Below, in pieces: positions 1 to 10,089 of a DNA stretch of 64,000 bases (position 1 is the stretch's first letter; every line of letters starts with the position of its first letter). The notes under the pieces are model-generated. The model searched no databases, was not told the origin of the DNA, and saw only the letters and a list, made by a program, of their open reading frames with translations. This DNA is from Prorocentrum cordatum (Eukaryota > Sar > Dinophyceae > Prorocentrales > Prorocentraceae): assembly GCA_963575745.1 (NCBI GenBank), contig CAUYUJ010016059.1, positions 1,040,849-1,104,848 on the forward strand, in the 5' to 3' direction. Made by a program: the position numbers and the translations under genes.

Positions 1-2
1 AC

Positions 3-1526
3 GTCGTCGCCCACACGGACGGCGTTTACATTTACAAGCAGGGCTCGTTCGGTCGGTCCGAGGAGATCCCGACGACTCATATGTACAGAGTCGAATCGGT
101 CCTTTCAATGACACAAATGATGCTCGTAAAACTCATGAAGGCAAACGCCTTGCGCAACGTTGATACCGTGTTCCAGTTTTTAGAGAGCGACGTGGGGACT
201 TGGGCGTCTGGGGACCCCGTATGCTCTATCGATTTACAAGGCAAGAAAGATGGCGTGGCTGCGTGGGCGCACGACGCGTGCAAGGGGCTCAGAGACATCG
301 TCGGCCGATTTACAGGCAAGATGCAGTCTGAGAGGCTCGTTGAGCTGCTCGGTTCCTGGACCCACGTGCCCAAGCCAGAGGCGCCGTTCGTTTCGGTTGC
401 TTTCGAGGATTGCGCCATCAAGATCGACGACGGCGCCTCGAGCGCTGCCGAGAGGATCGTCCAGATTCCGAAGAAGAGAGAAAACCTATGTTACTTCGGC
501 ATCCCAATACAGATTGTCCCCGCCCCACCGCAAAGCGTCGTTGAACGGCTAGCGCTCTTCCTGGCAACTTCTTTTGCGGGCAACGAGGCAGGCCGCGAGA
601 TGGATCTCGCCATGGAGGCGCTTGCGTGGATGGGGCTCCCAACTCCTCCTGTCATGGTCATGCTGACGGGAAACGGGGGCAATTCGAAGTCGGCGAGAAC
701 AGTGTTGCGGAACAGCGTGTTCGGCGGGCATCACGCCGTCTTGGCAGCTGACGTCGTCCAGGAACCGCAGGAGGTCAGGAAGCAGGGCGGGCAGTTCGCG
801 TTCGCCAAGTGTCTCACCGTCCAAGAATGCGCGGCTGGCATTGCTTTATTAGAAGAGATCTGGAAAAAGTTCGTATCCGGGGAATTTATGGCGTGCAGGC
901 CTCTGTTCGGCAAAACCACGCAATACTATAGATGGTTGACGTGCGCCAAGTTCTGGGAGACGAACAGACAATTCCCACGTATTAACGGCGATTATAAAAG
1001 ATTTCATGGGCTCCGCTCCATTTGGCGGCGTTTGAGGGTCGTGCTATTGAAATCTGCATTCACTAGCAACCCTGGCTCGATCGACGTCGACGAGGCTGTG
1101 CTTCGTGAAGATGCTGACTTGATGGCGTTTTTGGAGGGCGACCAGACCCGCCTCGCTTACATCAAGTTCTTCCTGTGGCCGTTCATTCAGGAATACACTG
1201 CCAGCCGATGCCGCCAGGTGCTCTTGGACCCAGATCAGTCGATTGTCGAAGAAACCCGAAGGGTCGTCGCTCAGATGGCAAACGGCGGCCTCGAGGTACC
1301 AGCTGAGTTCATCACAGAGGCCGAAGACAGGGCGCAACTTGATGCAGCCAGAGGGATCGTCGAAGCTGATCATAGAGATGCAGCGGGCAAGGCGACGCTG
1401 AAGCTGTACCAAGTCAACGCGACGTGCAAGTCCGTGCCTGGCGCGTACAGACCTGGGACCAAGGGAAAAGCGACCCGACTTGACAATCTCATGGGCGCCA
1501 TCGATCGGTGGCCTCACCTGATAGAT
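3..1526 (+). CDS. D5-type superfamily 3 helicase region (5' part of a larger gene, start outside window)
   Basis: The frame is open from base 3, so the gene begins upstream of the window; the Met at 81 is internal, and I number from it. Residues 197-204 read GNGGNSKS, a Walker A loop of the D5/poxvirus-type SF3 helicases (usual form GxGGNGKS). A Walker B-like strand follows with Glu at about 249. The stretch 266-276 (SGEFMACRPLF) and the sensor Asn at 295 (FWETNRQFP) match the SF3 order, and 315-319 (WRRLR) fits the arginine segment before the last strand. Such ATPases unwind DNA ahead of primase or polymerase in viruses and mobile elements. The frame reaches a stop at 1575-1577, but a consensus donor (GTAAAC, 1527) lies just before it, so I end the exon at 1526. 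The GNGGNSKS Asn/Ser variation is tolerable. It could be an endogenous viral gene or a transposon gene; I favour the latter because of what follows. Confidence 0.75.
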
Positions 1527-1868
1527 GTAAACGAAGACACGAAGGATCGGGTTCATCGAAGCGATGGAATGATATAGTCTTGAGCGTCACCTCATGGGGC
1601 ACTGGGCGAAGGGGCGAGGGCGCACGGGTTTGCAAGCGACGGGGCCATCGGGGCTGTGGCGGAAGCACGGCGGGAGGGCAGCGGAAGCTCGCGGAAGCGT
1701 GAGGGGGTCGATTCGGCTCCCTACCCCTGGGGTGTTGCAGCCTTGTGCGTACGGTGGTGTAGGATGCGCGCAACGTGCTCGCGCGTGCGTGCGTGTGTGA
1801 GTGCGCGCGAGCGCGCGCGCGCGAGTGCGCGCGTGCGCGCGCGCGTCCCGGGGGGGGGGCGCCCGCAG
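1527..1868 (+). other. Candidate intron (phase 0) in the helicase-polymerase gene
   Basis: Donor GTAAAC at 1527 falls exactly after a complete GAT codon. Acceptor CCCGCAG ends at 1868, exactly before a GAG codon in the same frame. Removing these 342 bases joins the helicase frame to the next coding block without loss of phase. The interior holds GC dinucleotide runs (about 1780-1860) unlike the coding flanks. Inference only; no transcript is available here. Confidence 0.5.
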
Positions 1869-4668
1869 GAGCTACGGTTCCTGAGCATCAATTACGCGAA
1901 GTTCTCCGAGATCATGGGCAAGTACGACGACGGCGTGTTCGGGGGGGGGCTTTCCGAATTGGCAATATGTGTGGGCGTGCAAGAGCAGATTCCCGCCGCT
2001 GGCGTCCGTCGAGCCAGAGCCAGCAGATGACAGAGCTGTGGCGGGGGAATCAGTTTGTGTCATCGAAGTGGATGAATGGATCAACGTGGCCCGCCTCGAG
2101 GAAGCCGCGGGCACGGGGGCCGTGTCAACCAAGGTCGCGCAGGTCAAGCAGCTTCTCGAGGCCTACCGCCTTCGCGGCAGCAGGCGCGGCGATTGGGGGG
2201 TGCTCAAGGTCGCCTACCACCGCAAGCATGGAATACCTGGCAGGCGGTACGCGGCAGGCCCTGCCATGCAATCTTTTTTGAGCAGAGGCGCCAAGAGCAT
2301 CGCCATGACCACGGAGATCGGGGCTTCGGCGGGCGGCGACATGATATTCGTTGACGTAGATATAAATAACTGCTTTTGCACCATTCTCGTCAACCTCCTG
2401 AGAGAAGCCGTTGCCGACATGGAGGATTTCCGGATACTCGTTAGTTTCAGCGAGAACTACAAACAGTGGCGGGCGTTCATGATGGAATACTTCGACATGC
2501 CCCCGAAGGCTGCCAAAAAAAGCTTAATTCGGTTGGTTCGCTTGGGGAAGCCATCGCACGACATTCCTTTCTTGTGGAACTTGTCAGTGCAAATCCACGC
2601 AGCCGTGGACATCGTTCTGGGCATGGACCGTTTTGGGTACTTGGCGTCCCACTTCTCGGAGAGGCCGAATCCCCGTGGGTCTCGCATCCACTTTGCTTTG
2701 GCCGCGGTGGAAGAAGACATCGTGAACGACTTGGTGCGCGGATTACCCAGTCACGTGCCGAGTTGCGAGGTCAATGCCCTCATGCTGGACGGGGCCATAA
2801 TGCGGATGCAAGAGTCGAGTTTTGATGCTCTACTTCAGCACCTCGAGAACGTGGGTTCCAAGCACGGCGTGTCGTTCTCGACCGACAAGTTCGACAGGCT
2901 CGGCGGCGCGCCCATTGCTTTCTCTGCAGACCTGATGGGCAGATTGAAAGAAGAAGTAAACGCCGCAGACCTTAGTACGTGCAAGGACGGTCAGAATCGC
3001 TGGCGATGCCCGCACTGCCCCAATCGCCACTTCCAGCGTCTCGCATTTCTCGAAGACCATCACTGGTACCATCAGCAAGAACCTGTTCTTGGGGGCGCAT
3101 CCGGTCGCCAGGCGATGGTGATCGAGAACATGGCGAAGATGGATCAACTACAAATCAACGTTTCCTTTTTGACGGGTGCCAGGCAGCATGGCGGCGAAGG
3201 CTACTTAGGACGCAGCGCCCAGCTTCTCCGTGATTCCGTTGGGGTCGACAATTTGCGGAATGCGAACAATGTCCGTGCTCGCGTCATCCTCGACGTTCGC
3301 GGCCCCCGCTTTGCTGTCGACGACCAGGGCATCAGGATTACCCGCAACTACCGCGTCACTCCCGAGTTTCTGCTCCTTGTGGTGTCCTTCAACGATAGTC
3401 GCACGCAGAGCAAGTACTTGCGAATTCGGGACCGCATCATTGAGCACTACATATCGCACGGTAGCGAACTGAGCTTCGCGGTGCCTACCATGAATACAGT
3501 GTGGGAGCAAATTGACAAGGCTGGGGTTCAGATCTCTGCGGCATATAAAAAGAAGTGCGTCGACGAGTTGAGCTTCCGCGTGATGTCTTTCGATTCATCA
3601 TATAAATGCACGCTAGCTGTGGTCGGGCAGACAAGCCACGGAAAGAAGAAGGACGATTCCGATCGTTCTGAGTTCCACTGCGTACACGTGATGATCGCGG
3701 ACGGCGTGCCAGTATCTTGCAAGCCAGGGTACAGCGAAGGAGTTCCAGAACTTTCAGATTTCATCAAGGCAAACGCAACGCTTGCGCAAAGGCGCCAAGC
3801 GGAGATTATCCTTTTTGATACACCGGGGAAGTGGGACATGCAGAAGGCGCAGAAACTCTTTCCGAACCTAAAATGCGTCGGCGGTGACCCTCTACACGCG
3901 TGGATGGACTTGGTGAAGTTCATCAAGGAGGGTGACCAGCTGAGCAGGGACTTCAAGAAAATCGTTCTGAAGTTCAATGGGAGACCTGCGCCGAGTCTGA
4001 AGGCGAAGCGCTACTTCGACGGGAGCCAGCCCAGGGGTCGGGCGCACGTGGATTTCAAACCGTGCCCCTCGGATCTTCGCAAGGCGTATGAACGTTTGCA
4101 GACAACGGCTTACCAGGAAAAGGCTTACCTGAACCACAAACAGTATTGCCTTGACATCATGGCAGCGATGAGCCAGAACGAGAGGTCGTGCCAGAGACCA
4201 CTCACAGGCCGCAATGCCCAGTCGACGGTCAGCGATCTCCTCTCCAGGTACATGGCGCCCGCAAAGTATTTGTACTACCAGAACATATCCGTGTACAGAA
4301 TGAGAACGGGGCTGCCGTGCCAATACGGGACAACTCCTAATGAAGCAGTCATGTTCCAGCTGAAGGCGTACAACGCCAATGTTTTCGCATCGACTCGCCA
4401 GCGGTGTGAGTTCACGTTGGACTTGTTCACCTTCGGGAAGGTTGCGTCACTGCACATGAAAAGAAGAGCGCCTGAAGGGATGTCCAAACTTTCCCCCGCG
4501 TCTTGTCATGCCCATGCGATGGCCCTCCTGAGGCGACAGCTCGAGTTGGGACATGTGAAGGCTCCGAGCTCGAAATGTGTAGAGGAGTGGCAGGATCCCC
4601 AGGTTGTGACAAAGGGGAGCGCCAGCGCGCCAGCCAAGCGCCAAAGGCGCTGCATTCTGTCAGTTTGA
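1869..4668 (+). CDS. TV-Pol-like polymerase motifs, C2H2 zinc finger and DDE transposase-like domain (one gene with the upstream helicase, frameshifted)
   Basis: Coding starts at the acceptor at 1869 and shifts by one base inside a run of nine G (1941-1949); the long frame then runs to the stop at 4666-4668. Residues are numbered from the codon at 1969. A GRRYA segment lies near 95. Motif A-like VDVDINN holds Asp129/131. A Lys-rich helix ends in LG near 183-194 (motif B-like). LMLDG holds Asp274 (motif C-like). This is the arrangement of the family A-related primase-polymerases of mobile elements and virophages (TV-Pol). A C2H2 finger follows (Cys347, Cys350, His364, His368). The C-terminal third has a DDE pattern: Asp542 (SFDSS), Asp617 (LFDTPGKW), Asp640 with His643 (GGDPLH), and Glu792 (GTTPNEA). 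Joined to the helicase, the protein would exceed 1,400 residues. The polymerase call is tentative; the DDE call is firmer. No terminal inverted repeat is visible because the 5' end is missing. Confidence 0.55.
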
Positions 4669-4885
4669 ATTGCTGCCCCACGGAAAACATAAGCCACCTG
4701 AACTTAATTTGGCGAATCGAAATGGCCTTCGGCAGTTCCGTGGCCCCCTCGCATTCTGTGGAAATCTGGATCTGGAATCTACCGAATTACATTTGAATTA
4801 AACATATTAAAAATTGGAAACATTCGGGATTAGGATCTGCCCGATAAGCGTTTATTTTGAATTAGAATGTTATTAGATATCAGAT
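4669..4885. other. AT-rich 3' flank of the helicase-polymerase gene
   Basis: The composition drops sharply to AT-rich (for example 4795-4830) after the stop, unlike the coding region. No gene or repeat was recognised; it may hold the 3' untranslated region. Confidence 0.4.
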
Positions 4886-5995
4886 TTGGGTTTCATGTCC
4901 AGGGCCCTCCGAGCGGCCCAGGGGCCCTCCGCTCGGCGACGTGGAGGAGGCAGGAACATAGGAAAAACACATTGGAATAAAAGGAAAACTTGTGTTTTCT
5001 CATGGAAAATGGGAAAACTCAAAAAAAAAAAAAAGAAAAAAAAGCGAAAGTCACATGTTTCGTGGGTTTTCTTATTTTTCTTTGTGAAAACACAGGTGTT
5101 TCATTTTTTCCTGTTTTTCCTATTTTCCTCCTCCTCCCCCCGAAGGCCCTGGCCCTCCGAGCTGCCCAAGGGCCCTCCGCGCAGCAGAGCGGAGGAGGAG
5201 GAAAATAGGAAAAACATGAAAAACAATGAAAAACTTGTGTTTTCACAAAGAAAAATAGGAAAAACTAAAAAAAGAGCGACAGTCACAGGTTTCGTGGCTT
5301 TTCCTTATTTTTCTCTGTGAAAACACAGGTTTTTCATTGTTTTTCATGTTTTTCCTATTTTCCTTCTCCTCCCCCCGAGGGCCCTGGCCCTCCGAGCTGC
5401 CCAGGGGCCCTCCGCGCAGCAGAGCGGAGGAGGAGGAAAATAGGAAAAACATGAAAAACAATGAAAAACCTGTGTTTTCACAGAGAAAAATAGGAAAAAC
5501 TAAAAAAAAAGCGACAGTCACAGGTTTCGTGGCTTTTCCCTATTTTTCTCTGTGAAAACACAGTTTTTCATTGTTTTTCATGTTTTTCCTATTTTCCTCT
5601 TCCTCCCCCCGAGGGCCCTGGCCCTCCGAGCTGCCCAGGGGCCCTCCGCGCAGCAGAGCGGAGGAGGAGGAAAATAGGAAAAACAGGAAAAACAATGAAA
5701 AACTTGTGTTTTCACAGAGAAAAATAGCCGACAGTCACAGGTTTCGTCTTTTTCCTATTTTTCTCTGTGAAACACAGGTTTTTCCTTGTTTTTCATGTTT
5801 TTCGCGCAGCAGAGCCCTAGGAAGCTGCCCATTAGGAAGAAACCAAGGAAAACAAGGAAAAACATGTGTTCTCACATGGAAAAATATGAAAAACTAAAAA
5901 GAGAACGACCGTCACAGGTTCCGTTGCTTTTTCCTATTTTTTCATGTGAAGACACAAGTTTTTCCTTGTTTTTCCTGTTTTTTCCTATTTTCCTG
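4886..5995. repeat. Array of about 235-bp palindromic units
   Basis: Units recur near 5195, 5430 and 5665, with a partial unit before and a degraded one after. Each unit is itself an imperfect inverted repeat. A GC-rich core (GGGCCCTGGCCCTCCGAGC, then AGAGCGGAGGAGG) is flanked by arms such as CCTATTTTCCTCC and GGAGGAAAATAGG, then CATGTTTTTC/GAAAAACATG and GTGTTTTCAC/GTGAAAACAC. Both strands therefore give nearly the same spurious open frames. The arms alternate A-rich and T-rich, so the array could form a series of long hairpins. Confidence 0.9.
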
Positions 5996-6194
5996 GCAAG
6001 CTTCCGCGGCCCCTCCTCCCTCCTCCCCCCTCCCTTCTCCTCCATCTTTCCTTCTCCACTGCAGATACAATCGGATTGCAATAAGAAAGCAGTACGAACA
6101 TAATAAGATTACATTCGAGATGCCCCCCTCCCCCCCTCCCGCCTCGCACGCCATCCTTCTCCAGAAAGATTGTATAATATTCCATCATGAATAT
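5996..6194. other. Pyrimidine-rich spacer, no gene seen
   Basis: CCTCC-type runs (6005-6060 and 6120-6150) flank about 60 bases of ordinary sequence. Nothing is recognised. Confidence 0.4.
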
Positions 6195-6199
6195 CAATG

Positions 6200-6613
6200 T
6201 TTGCAGGGCAAAAAAGCGGCGGTTGTAATCGCACAAACAAAGGGCCCTACCGGACCCCCCCCTGACGGTTTGTCCGAGAACACCACGGGGGCGAGCCGCG
6301 TCGGGCCAACCGTCGGGCGCCGCTCACAAGAGTCGAGGATGCCCACAAAAGACTGAACCAAGGGCCTGGGCAGCTGGAGGAGCAAACGCGGACAGCAATA
6401 ATCCCAGCCTAAGCAGGTGGATGGTGAAAAAGACGCCGACGCAAGGCTTGCTCTACCGTGATCACCTCGAGGTCGCCCTTCACAGGCCAACTCAGCGCCC
6501 CCCCCCCCCCCAGCTGGATTGCTCCAAATCGGGAGCCGCTGCTTGATAGTCTGGTCGAGGGCCTCCAGCCCGACCAGGGGGGTCTGGGCAGCCGCCAAGT
6601 CCTTCTGCCCCAT
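6200..6613 (-). pseudogene. Reverse transcriptase, N-terminal fragment
   Basis: The minus-strand frame contains SDKPSGGGPVGPFVCAITTA near 6290-6230, which corresponds to the conserved start of LINE RT palm/fingers (lysine, Pro-x-Gly-Gly, then Arg-Pro-Ile-Gly). Arg and Ile of that motif are changed here. The YxDD box and everything after the first motif are missing. The upstream connector (WKSWAQSS, then AHKFVKGP, 6750-6620) lies in another frame and is the usual linker between endonuclease and RT. It could be called only as part of the mobile element above. Confidence 0.5.
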
Positions 6614-6934
6614 ATAATCAGCACCCGCAAAAAACAGGCAGGGGCGGAGGAGCTGGGCCTTTGACGAACTTGTGAGCCACCCGAGACCCCCGCTCGACGA
6701 CGGACGACTGGGCCCAAGACTTCCACTTCTGGCGACCCCCAGCTACCTCCTGCCTCACCCCGCGGGAGACTTCGTCATGAGGCAGGTCGGCAAGCCGCTC
6801 TCGAGATTCGGCCCGCTGCAGCCCTTCCAAAGGAGAAGCAATCGACAGCTCGCGCAAGTCTTCCACTTGCGCCGATGGAGAAAAAAACAAAAACGTCTCG
6901 CAGGGGTGGAACTTCTGGGCACCTCGCCCTTTTA

Positions 6935-7960
6935 TCAACTGCGTGGCCAATCGCCTGGGGGGGGGGGGGGGGGCATCTGCGCGTCTGGATGTTCGCGCGC
7001 GGGTGAAGCTCCTGCCCCCTGGCAGCCTGGATGGGGCACAAGCTGCAGCTGGCAAACCCGAGATCGGCCAAGCAACTTGCGCCCCTGGGCGCCGTGGACC
7101 TCGCCGAGGGCCCTCTCCGCCGCGTCGAGCCAGGGCTTCGCGGCAACCTGGGGGTCCAGACCCTGGAAATCAGGGCCGTCCCAGGAGCCCCCAACAAACA
7201 TTGACTCTTTCTCTGCCTTAAGCGTCGGCAGCGGAACAGGCCAGGGAACGATCCTCTTCCCGACCTTGGCAGAGCCTGAAAGGCCTTTGAGAACCACCTC
7301 TACAGCCTGATGGGGGCCGACAGGGGCGTCGTCGATCGCCTGAGCCTGCCCAATGCAATAGTCCAGGCAGGAACTGACCACGAAGAAATCGTAGCATCTG
7401 TCATGGCAAGCCGGGCCTCGAGGTCCGATAATACTGGCTCGCAGATGTCCTGCCCACTGAGACTGGCGAAGCTCGGCATCGATGTTCCAGTCACCTGCAA
7501 TGACGAAAAGGGATGCCAGCATCGGTCACGACCTCGCTGACATGGTCGAGCAAATCGAGATTGGCCCCTGCTGGCCTTGGGTGGTGTGCCCGTAAAACCA
7601 AGGACAAAGCGGATCTGGTTTCGCGCGGATACTGCAAGCCTCCGACTCACGAGCCTGTGGGAGGTCCTCGTGCGCAGGAACTCCGCCGAGCCCAACTGCG
7701 CGTTGGCCAACATAGCGGTGCCTCCTGGTGTCTCTCGGTCGCCTATGCCCGTCTTGGCCGCTGGGCCAAAGGGCGACTGATAGCCCGCCTTATAGGCCCA
7801 GGACTTGGGCCCCGCCAGCTGAGGGCGCTCCAATCGGTGCCCCTGAAAAAAAGACGGCGTCGCCCACCGCGCCCTTTACCTCCTTGGACCCTTCCAAGTG
7901 CTTGAGGCCAGTAGACCAGGCATTGGAATTGTACGCAAGGGTCTTGATCTCAGCCTGGCC
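6935..7960 (-). pseudogene. AP-type endonuclease (EEP) domain of the LINE-like element, frameshifted
   Basis: Three frames together give an endonuclease/exonuclease/phosphatase domain. The first part (YNSNAWSTGLKHLEG near 7935-7890) is the N-terminal strand. The second (ETPGGTAMLANAQLG near 7740-7700) is the Gly-Gly-x-Ala-x-Leu strand. The third has AGDWNID near 7500, the Gly-Asp-Trp-Asn form of the catalytic GDxN motif, and SSCLDYCIG near 7370 followed by VGPHQAV, which stands where SDH/DHR-Pro-Val is expected. In LINEs this enzyme nicks target DNA to prime reverse transcription. The final Asp-His pair is replaced by Pro-His, and at least one frameshift lies near 7540. Confidence 0.6.
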
Positions 7961-7999
7961 GCCAAAAACCTCGAACTCTCCAGAACCTGTCGAGGAACT

Positions 8000-8375
8000 G
8001 GCCAGACCAGCAGGGGAGGGGCCGCTCGGCCTGGGGGCTGCAGTCCGCTCATGAACGGCCCGAGGCGGAGGCTGGGCAAGGGGGAAGGCTCCGACCACCC
8101 GCATGTCTGCGGCTTCCCCCACTTGCCCGCTACCCTCTCCCTTTAGGGTTTGCCCAGGCGCTGGGCCCCTAGGCCCCCCAAGGACGGCTTGTCGCCCCAA
8201 ATGACCAAGAGCCTCCATATCTCCCGAACGCGTCGCAAATCTGGCCAGACCAGCAGGGGAGGGGTCGCTCGGCCTGGGGGCTCCAGTCCGCTCATGAACG
8301 GCCCGAGGCGGAGGCTGGGCAAGGGGGGGGGCTCCGACCGCCCGCATGTCTGCGGCTTCCCTTTCTTGCCCGCTA
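8000..8375 (-). repeat. Internal duplication of about 150 bp in the ORF1-endonuclease linker
   Basis: The segment around 8003-8150 recurs at about 8242-8395 with few differences (shared blocks include GGCCAGACCAGCAGGGGAGG and CCCGCATGTCTGCGGCTTCC). On the minus strand it encodes a Pro/Ala-rich stretch twice. Confidence 0.75.
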
Positions 8376-8555
8376 CCCTCTCCCTTTACCAGTGGTGCTC
8401 CGCAAAAGGCTGCCAGACTTCCTGGGCCAGCGGCCTCACCATGGCGATGAACCTGTTGCGCCGACCTCTGCCTCGAGCCCAAGCCGAAAGACAGGCTTCC
8501 CGAACAGCCTCGTCTAACAATCCGCCAGGACTGTCTCGAAGCACGGGGCCGCACC

Positions 8556-9892
8556 TCAGCAGAGAGGCGCGGCGTAGCTGAGCATTGTCTGCCTGGCTGA
8601 GAACTTCACGCAACCACGGCTCACACAAGCCATCCAAGACGGCATGTCCAAATAAGTCTGGCCCTCTAAGCTCCATGTCCACCGAGCACCCCAACCAGAC
8701 ATCATAATCACGAAATCGCGACGATGCCGATGTGGATCAGGCGGGGCCACAGCAATGCCCGGCGGTGGTAGCCCCATCCAGAAAGACGGGCTGAATAAAC
8801 TTCTTTGCCATTCGGCCCCGAGCGGCTGCGACGGCGGCTGCTGTCTGCTCTTGAGAGGGCAAGCCTCCGCCCGCACTTGGGCCAGGGAGGCCTCCTCCGC
8901 TGGCCGAACTCGGAGTGGCTGCTCCTTTGGCGGCGGCTGGGTCAGCAGCGGCAGTGCCTCCGCCAGGGCCGTCGGCAGCAGGCTGCCCAGCAGGAGGAGC
9001 AGCGCCATCATGCTGCGAGGGAGCCGCAGCCCCAGGGCCGCCCGCGCCCTCCGCTGGCGAGGCCGGTGAGCCGCCAGGCGAGGCAGACTCCTCGCGGCGA
9101 GGCCTCTTGGCGGCCAGGCGTTCACGCATCTCTCGGGCTTTCTGGCGCAGATACGGGATCTTCTCCGCACTGGGCCCGATGGCCGCCAGGATGGCGGCTC
9201 GAATCTCTTTGCCCATGTTGGACTTGAGCTCCTGCGGCCGAAGCGCCCGACACCGATCTGGGGGGCCGAGCTCCTCCCGCACGGTCGAGCTCCAGCTGCA
9301 GCTCCGCGTGCCACTCCAAGTTGGCTTGCACCGCCGACTGCGCCGCAAGCGCTGTCACTTCGCGGCACTCCTCGAACCAGGCCTTGGCTTCGTCCTATTT
9401 GGCGACGCACGGCTCCAGGTAGACCTCGGCGCGGCGGCAGGCCACCCCTTTGGCAGACACCCGGGCCTCCAGCAACGGCGGGCGCGCAGGCTTGACCTCT
9501 TTCGGCGGGCCCCCCGATGGCGCTCTCCAGCGCCTGGAGCTCCTGCGCCGCCGCTGAGCCCGCCAGCCGCTGCTTGAGTTGCGCCACGAGGTCGACCGTC
9601 GCGAAGCCAGTCTTCCCTGCAGGCGCCCCCCGCGGCGGAGGCGTGGAGCCGCGGTGCCCAGAGAGGGACCGCGGCTTGGGCGACCACTGCCACTCGCCTG
9701 GGGGGACCGGTGGCGGCCGCTGAGCCCCCTGAGTGCCGCCACCTCCTTGGGCCCACACACCTTGAGCCACATCGCACAGCCGCATCGCGCCGCGGTGGCG
9801 TTGCACCTTAAGCAAAAGGTCCTGGATTTCCAATTCCACCTATACCTGCACGACACACAAGGGACGAAGTTCTTTGCATTTTGCCTGCCCAT
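8556..9892 (-). pseudogene. ORF1-like region: zinc ribbon then Ala/Pro/Arg-rich tract
   Basis: The Met at 9892 opens a frame with paired cysteines (CVSC at 12-15 and CLRC at 27-30), a zinc-ribbon-like knuckle of the kind seen at the N terminus of such polyproteins. The frame then breaks. Neighbouring minus frames carry an acidic/basic helix (EIRAAILAAIGPSAEKIPYL, near 9210-9150; then EMRERLAAKRPRRE) and an Ala/Gly/Pro-rich tract to 8740. These are plausible RNA-binding or assembly parts of an element ORF1, but there is no firm domain beyond the cysteine pairs. Confidence 0.4.
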
Positions 9893-10067
9893 GGGCTCCT
9901 CCAGGAGCTCAGTTGAACGAAAGACGTGCCTGTTGTTGGCACAAGAAGGTTGGATACCGTGCTCCTACAGGAACTCACAAAGAATCCTGAGCTGAGGGCC
10001 TCAGGGCTCGCAGGTGCGGGCGCACCTCCCCTTTGCCACACTCGAACCTGAGCCGATTTGCTCCAGA

Positions 10068-10089
10068 CTTGAGCCAAAATGGCTACGGA
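10068..10089 (-). other. Dinoflagellate spliced leader (DinoSL), perfect genomic copy
   Basis: The minus strand carries the 22-nt DinoSL (core CGTAGCCATTTTGGCTCAAG, preceded by TCC... with D = T) at 10089-10068, with no mismatch to the known consensus. Normally this sequence is added to mRNA 5' ends by trans-splicing from a separate SL RNA. Here it has no donor GT after it, so it is not an SL RNA gene. It sits about 180 nt upstream of the first Met of the LINE-like ORF on the same strand, as expected of a reverse-transcribed, trans-spliced transcript. A weaker similar string ending in GGCTCAGG (10067-10047) may be an older relic. Confidence 0.9.

Larger units (their letters stand above)
6195..10089 (-). 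mobile_element. Non-LTR (LINE-like) retrotransposon remnant with spliced leader at its 5' end, RT truncated
   Basis: Read on the minus strand, the order is: DinoSL (10089-10068), zinc-ribbon and low-complexity ORF1-like region (9892-8560), endonuclease/exonuclease/phosphatase domain (about 7960-6950), a connector (about 6750-6600), then the first reverse transcriptase segment ending near 6200 (DKPSGGGPVGPF, like the Lys-Pro-Gly-Gly-x-Arg-Pro-Ile-Gly start of LINE RTs). The rest of the RT is absent: sequence below 6194 is pyrimidine-rich spacer and the palindrome array. Domains sit in all three minus frames, so there are several frameshifts. A 17-base poly-C on the coding strand (G run on +, 6957-6973) interrupts the endonuclease-RT linker. 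It is inactive by inspection. Confidence 0.7.

Noticed and set aside
9765-9790. CTTGAGCCACATCGCACAGC, sharing the leader's last nine bases
   Set aside because: The rest does not match, and it lies within the LINE ORF1-like coding region.
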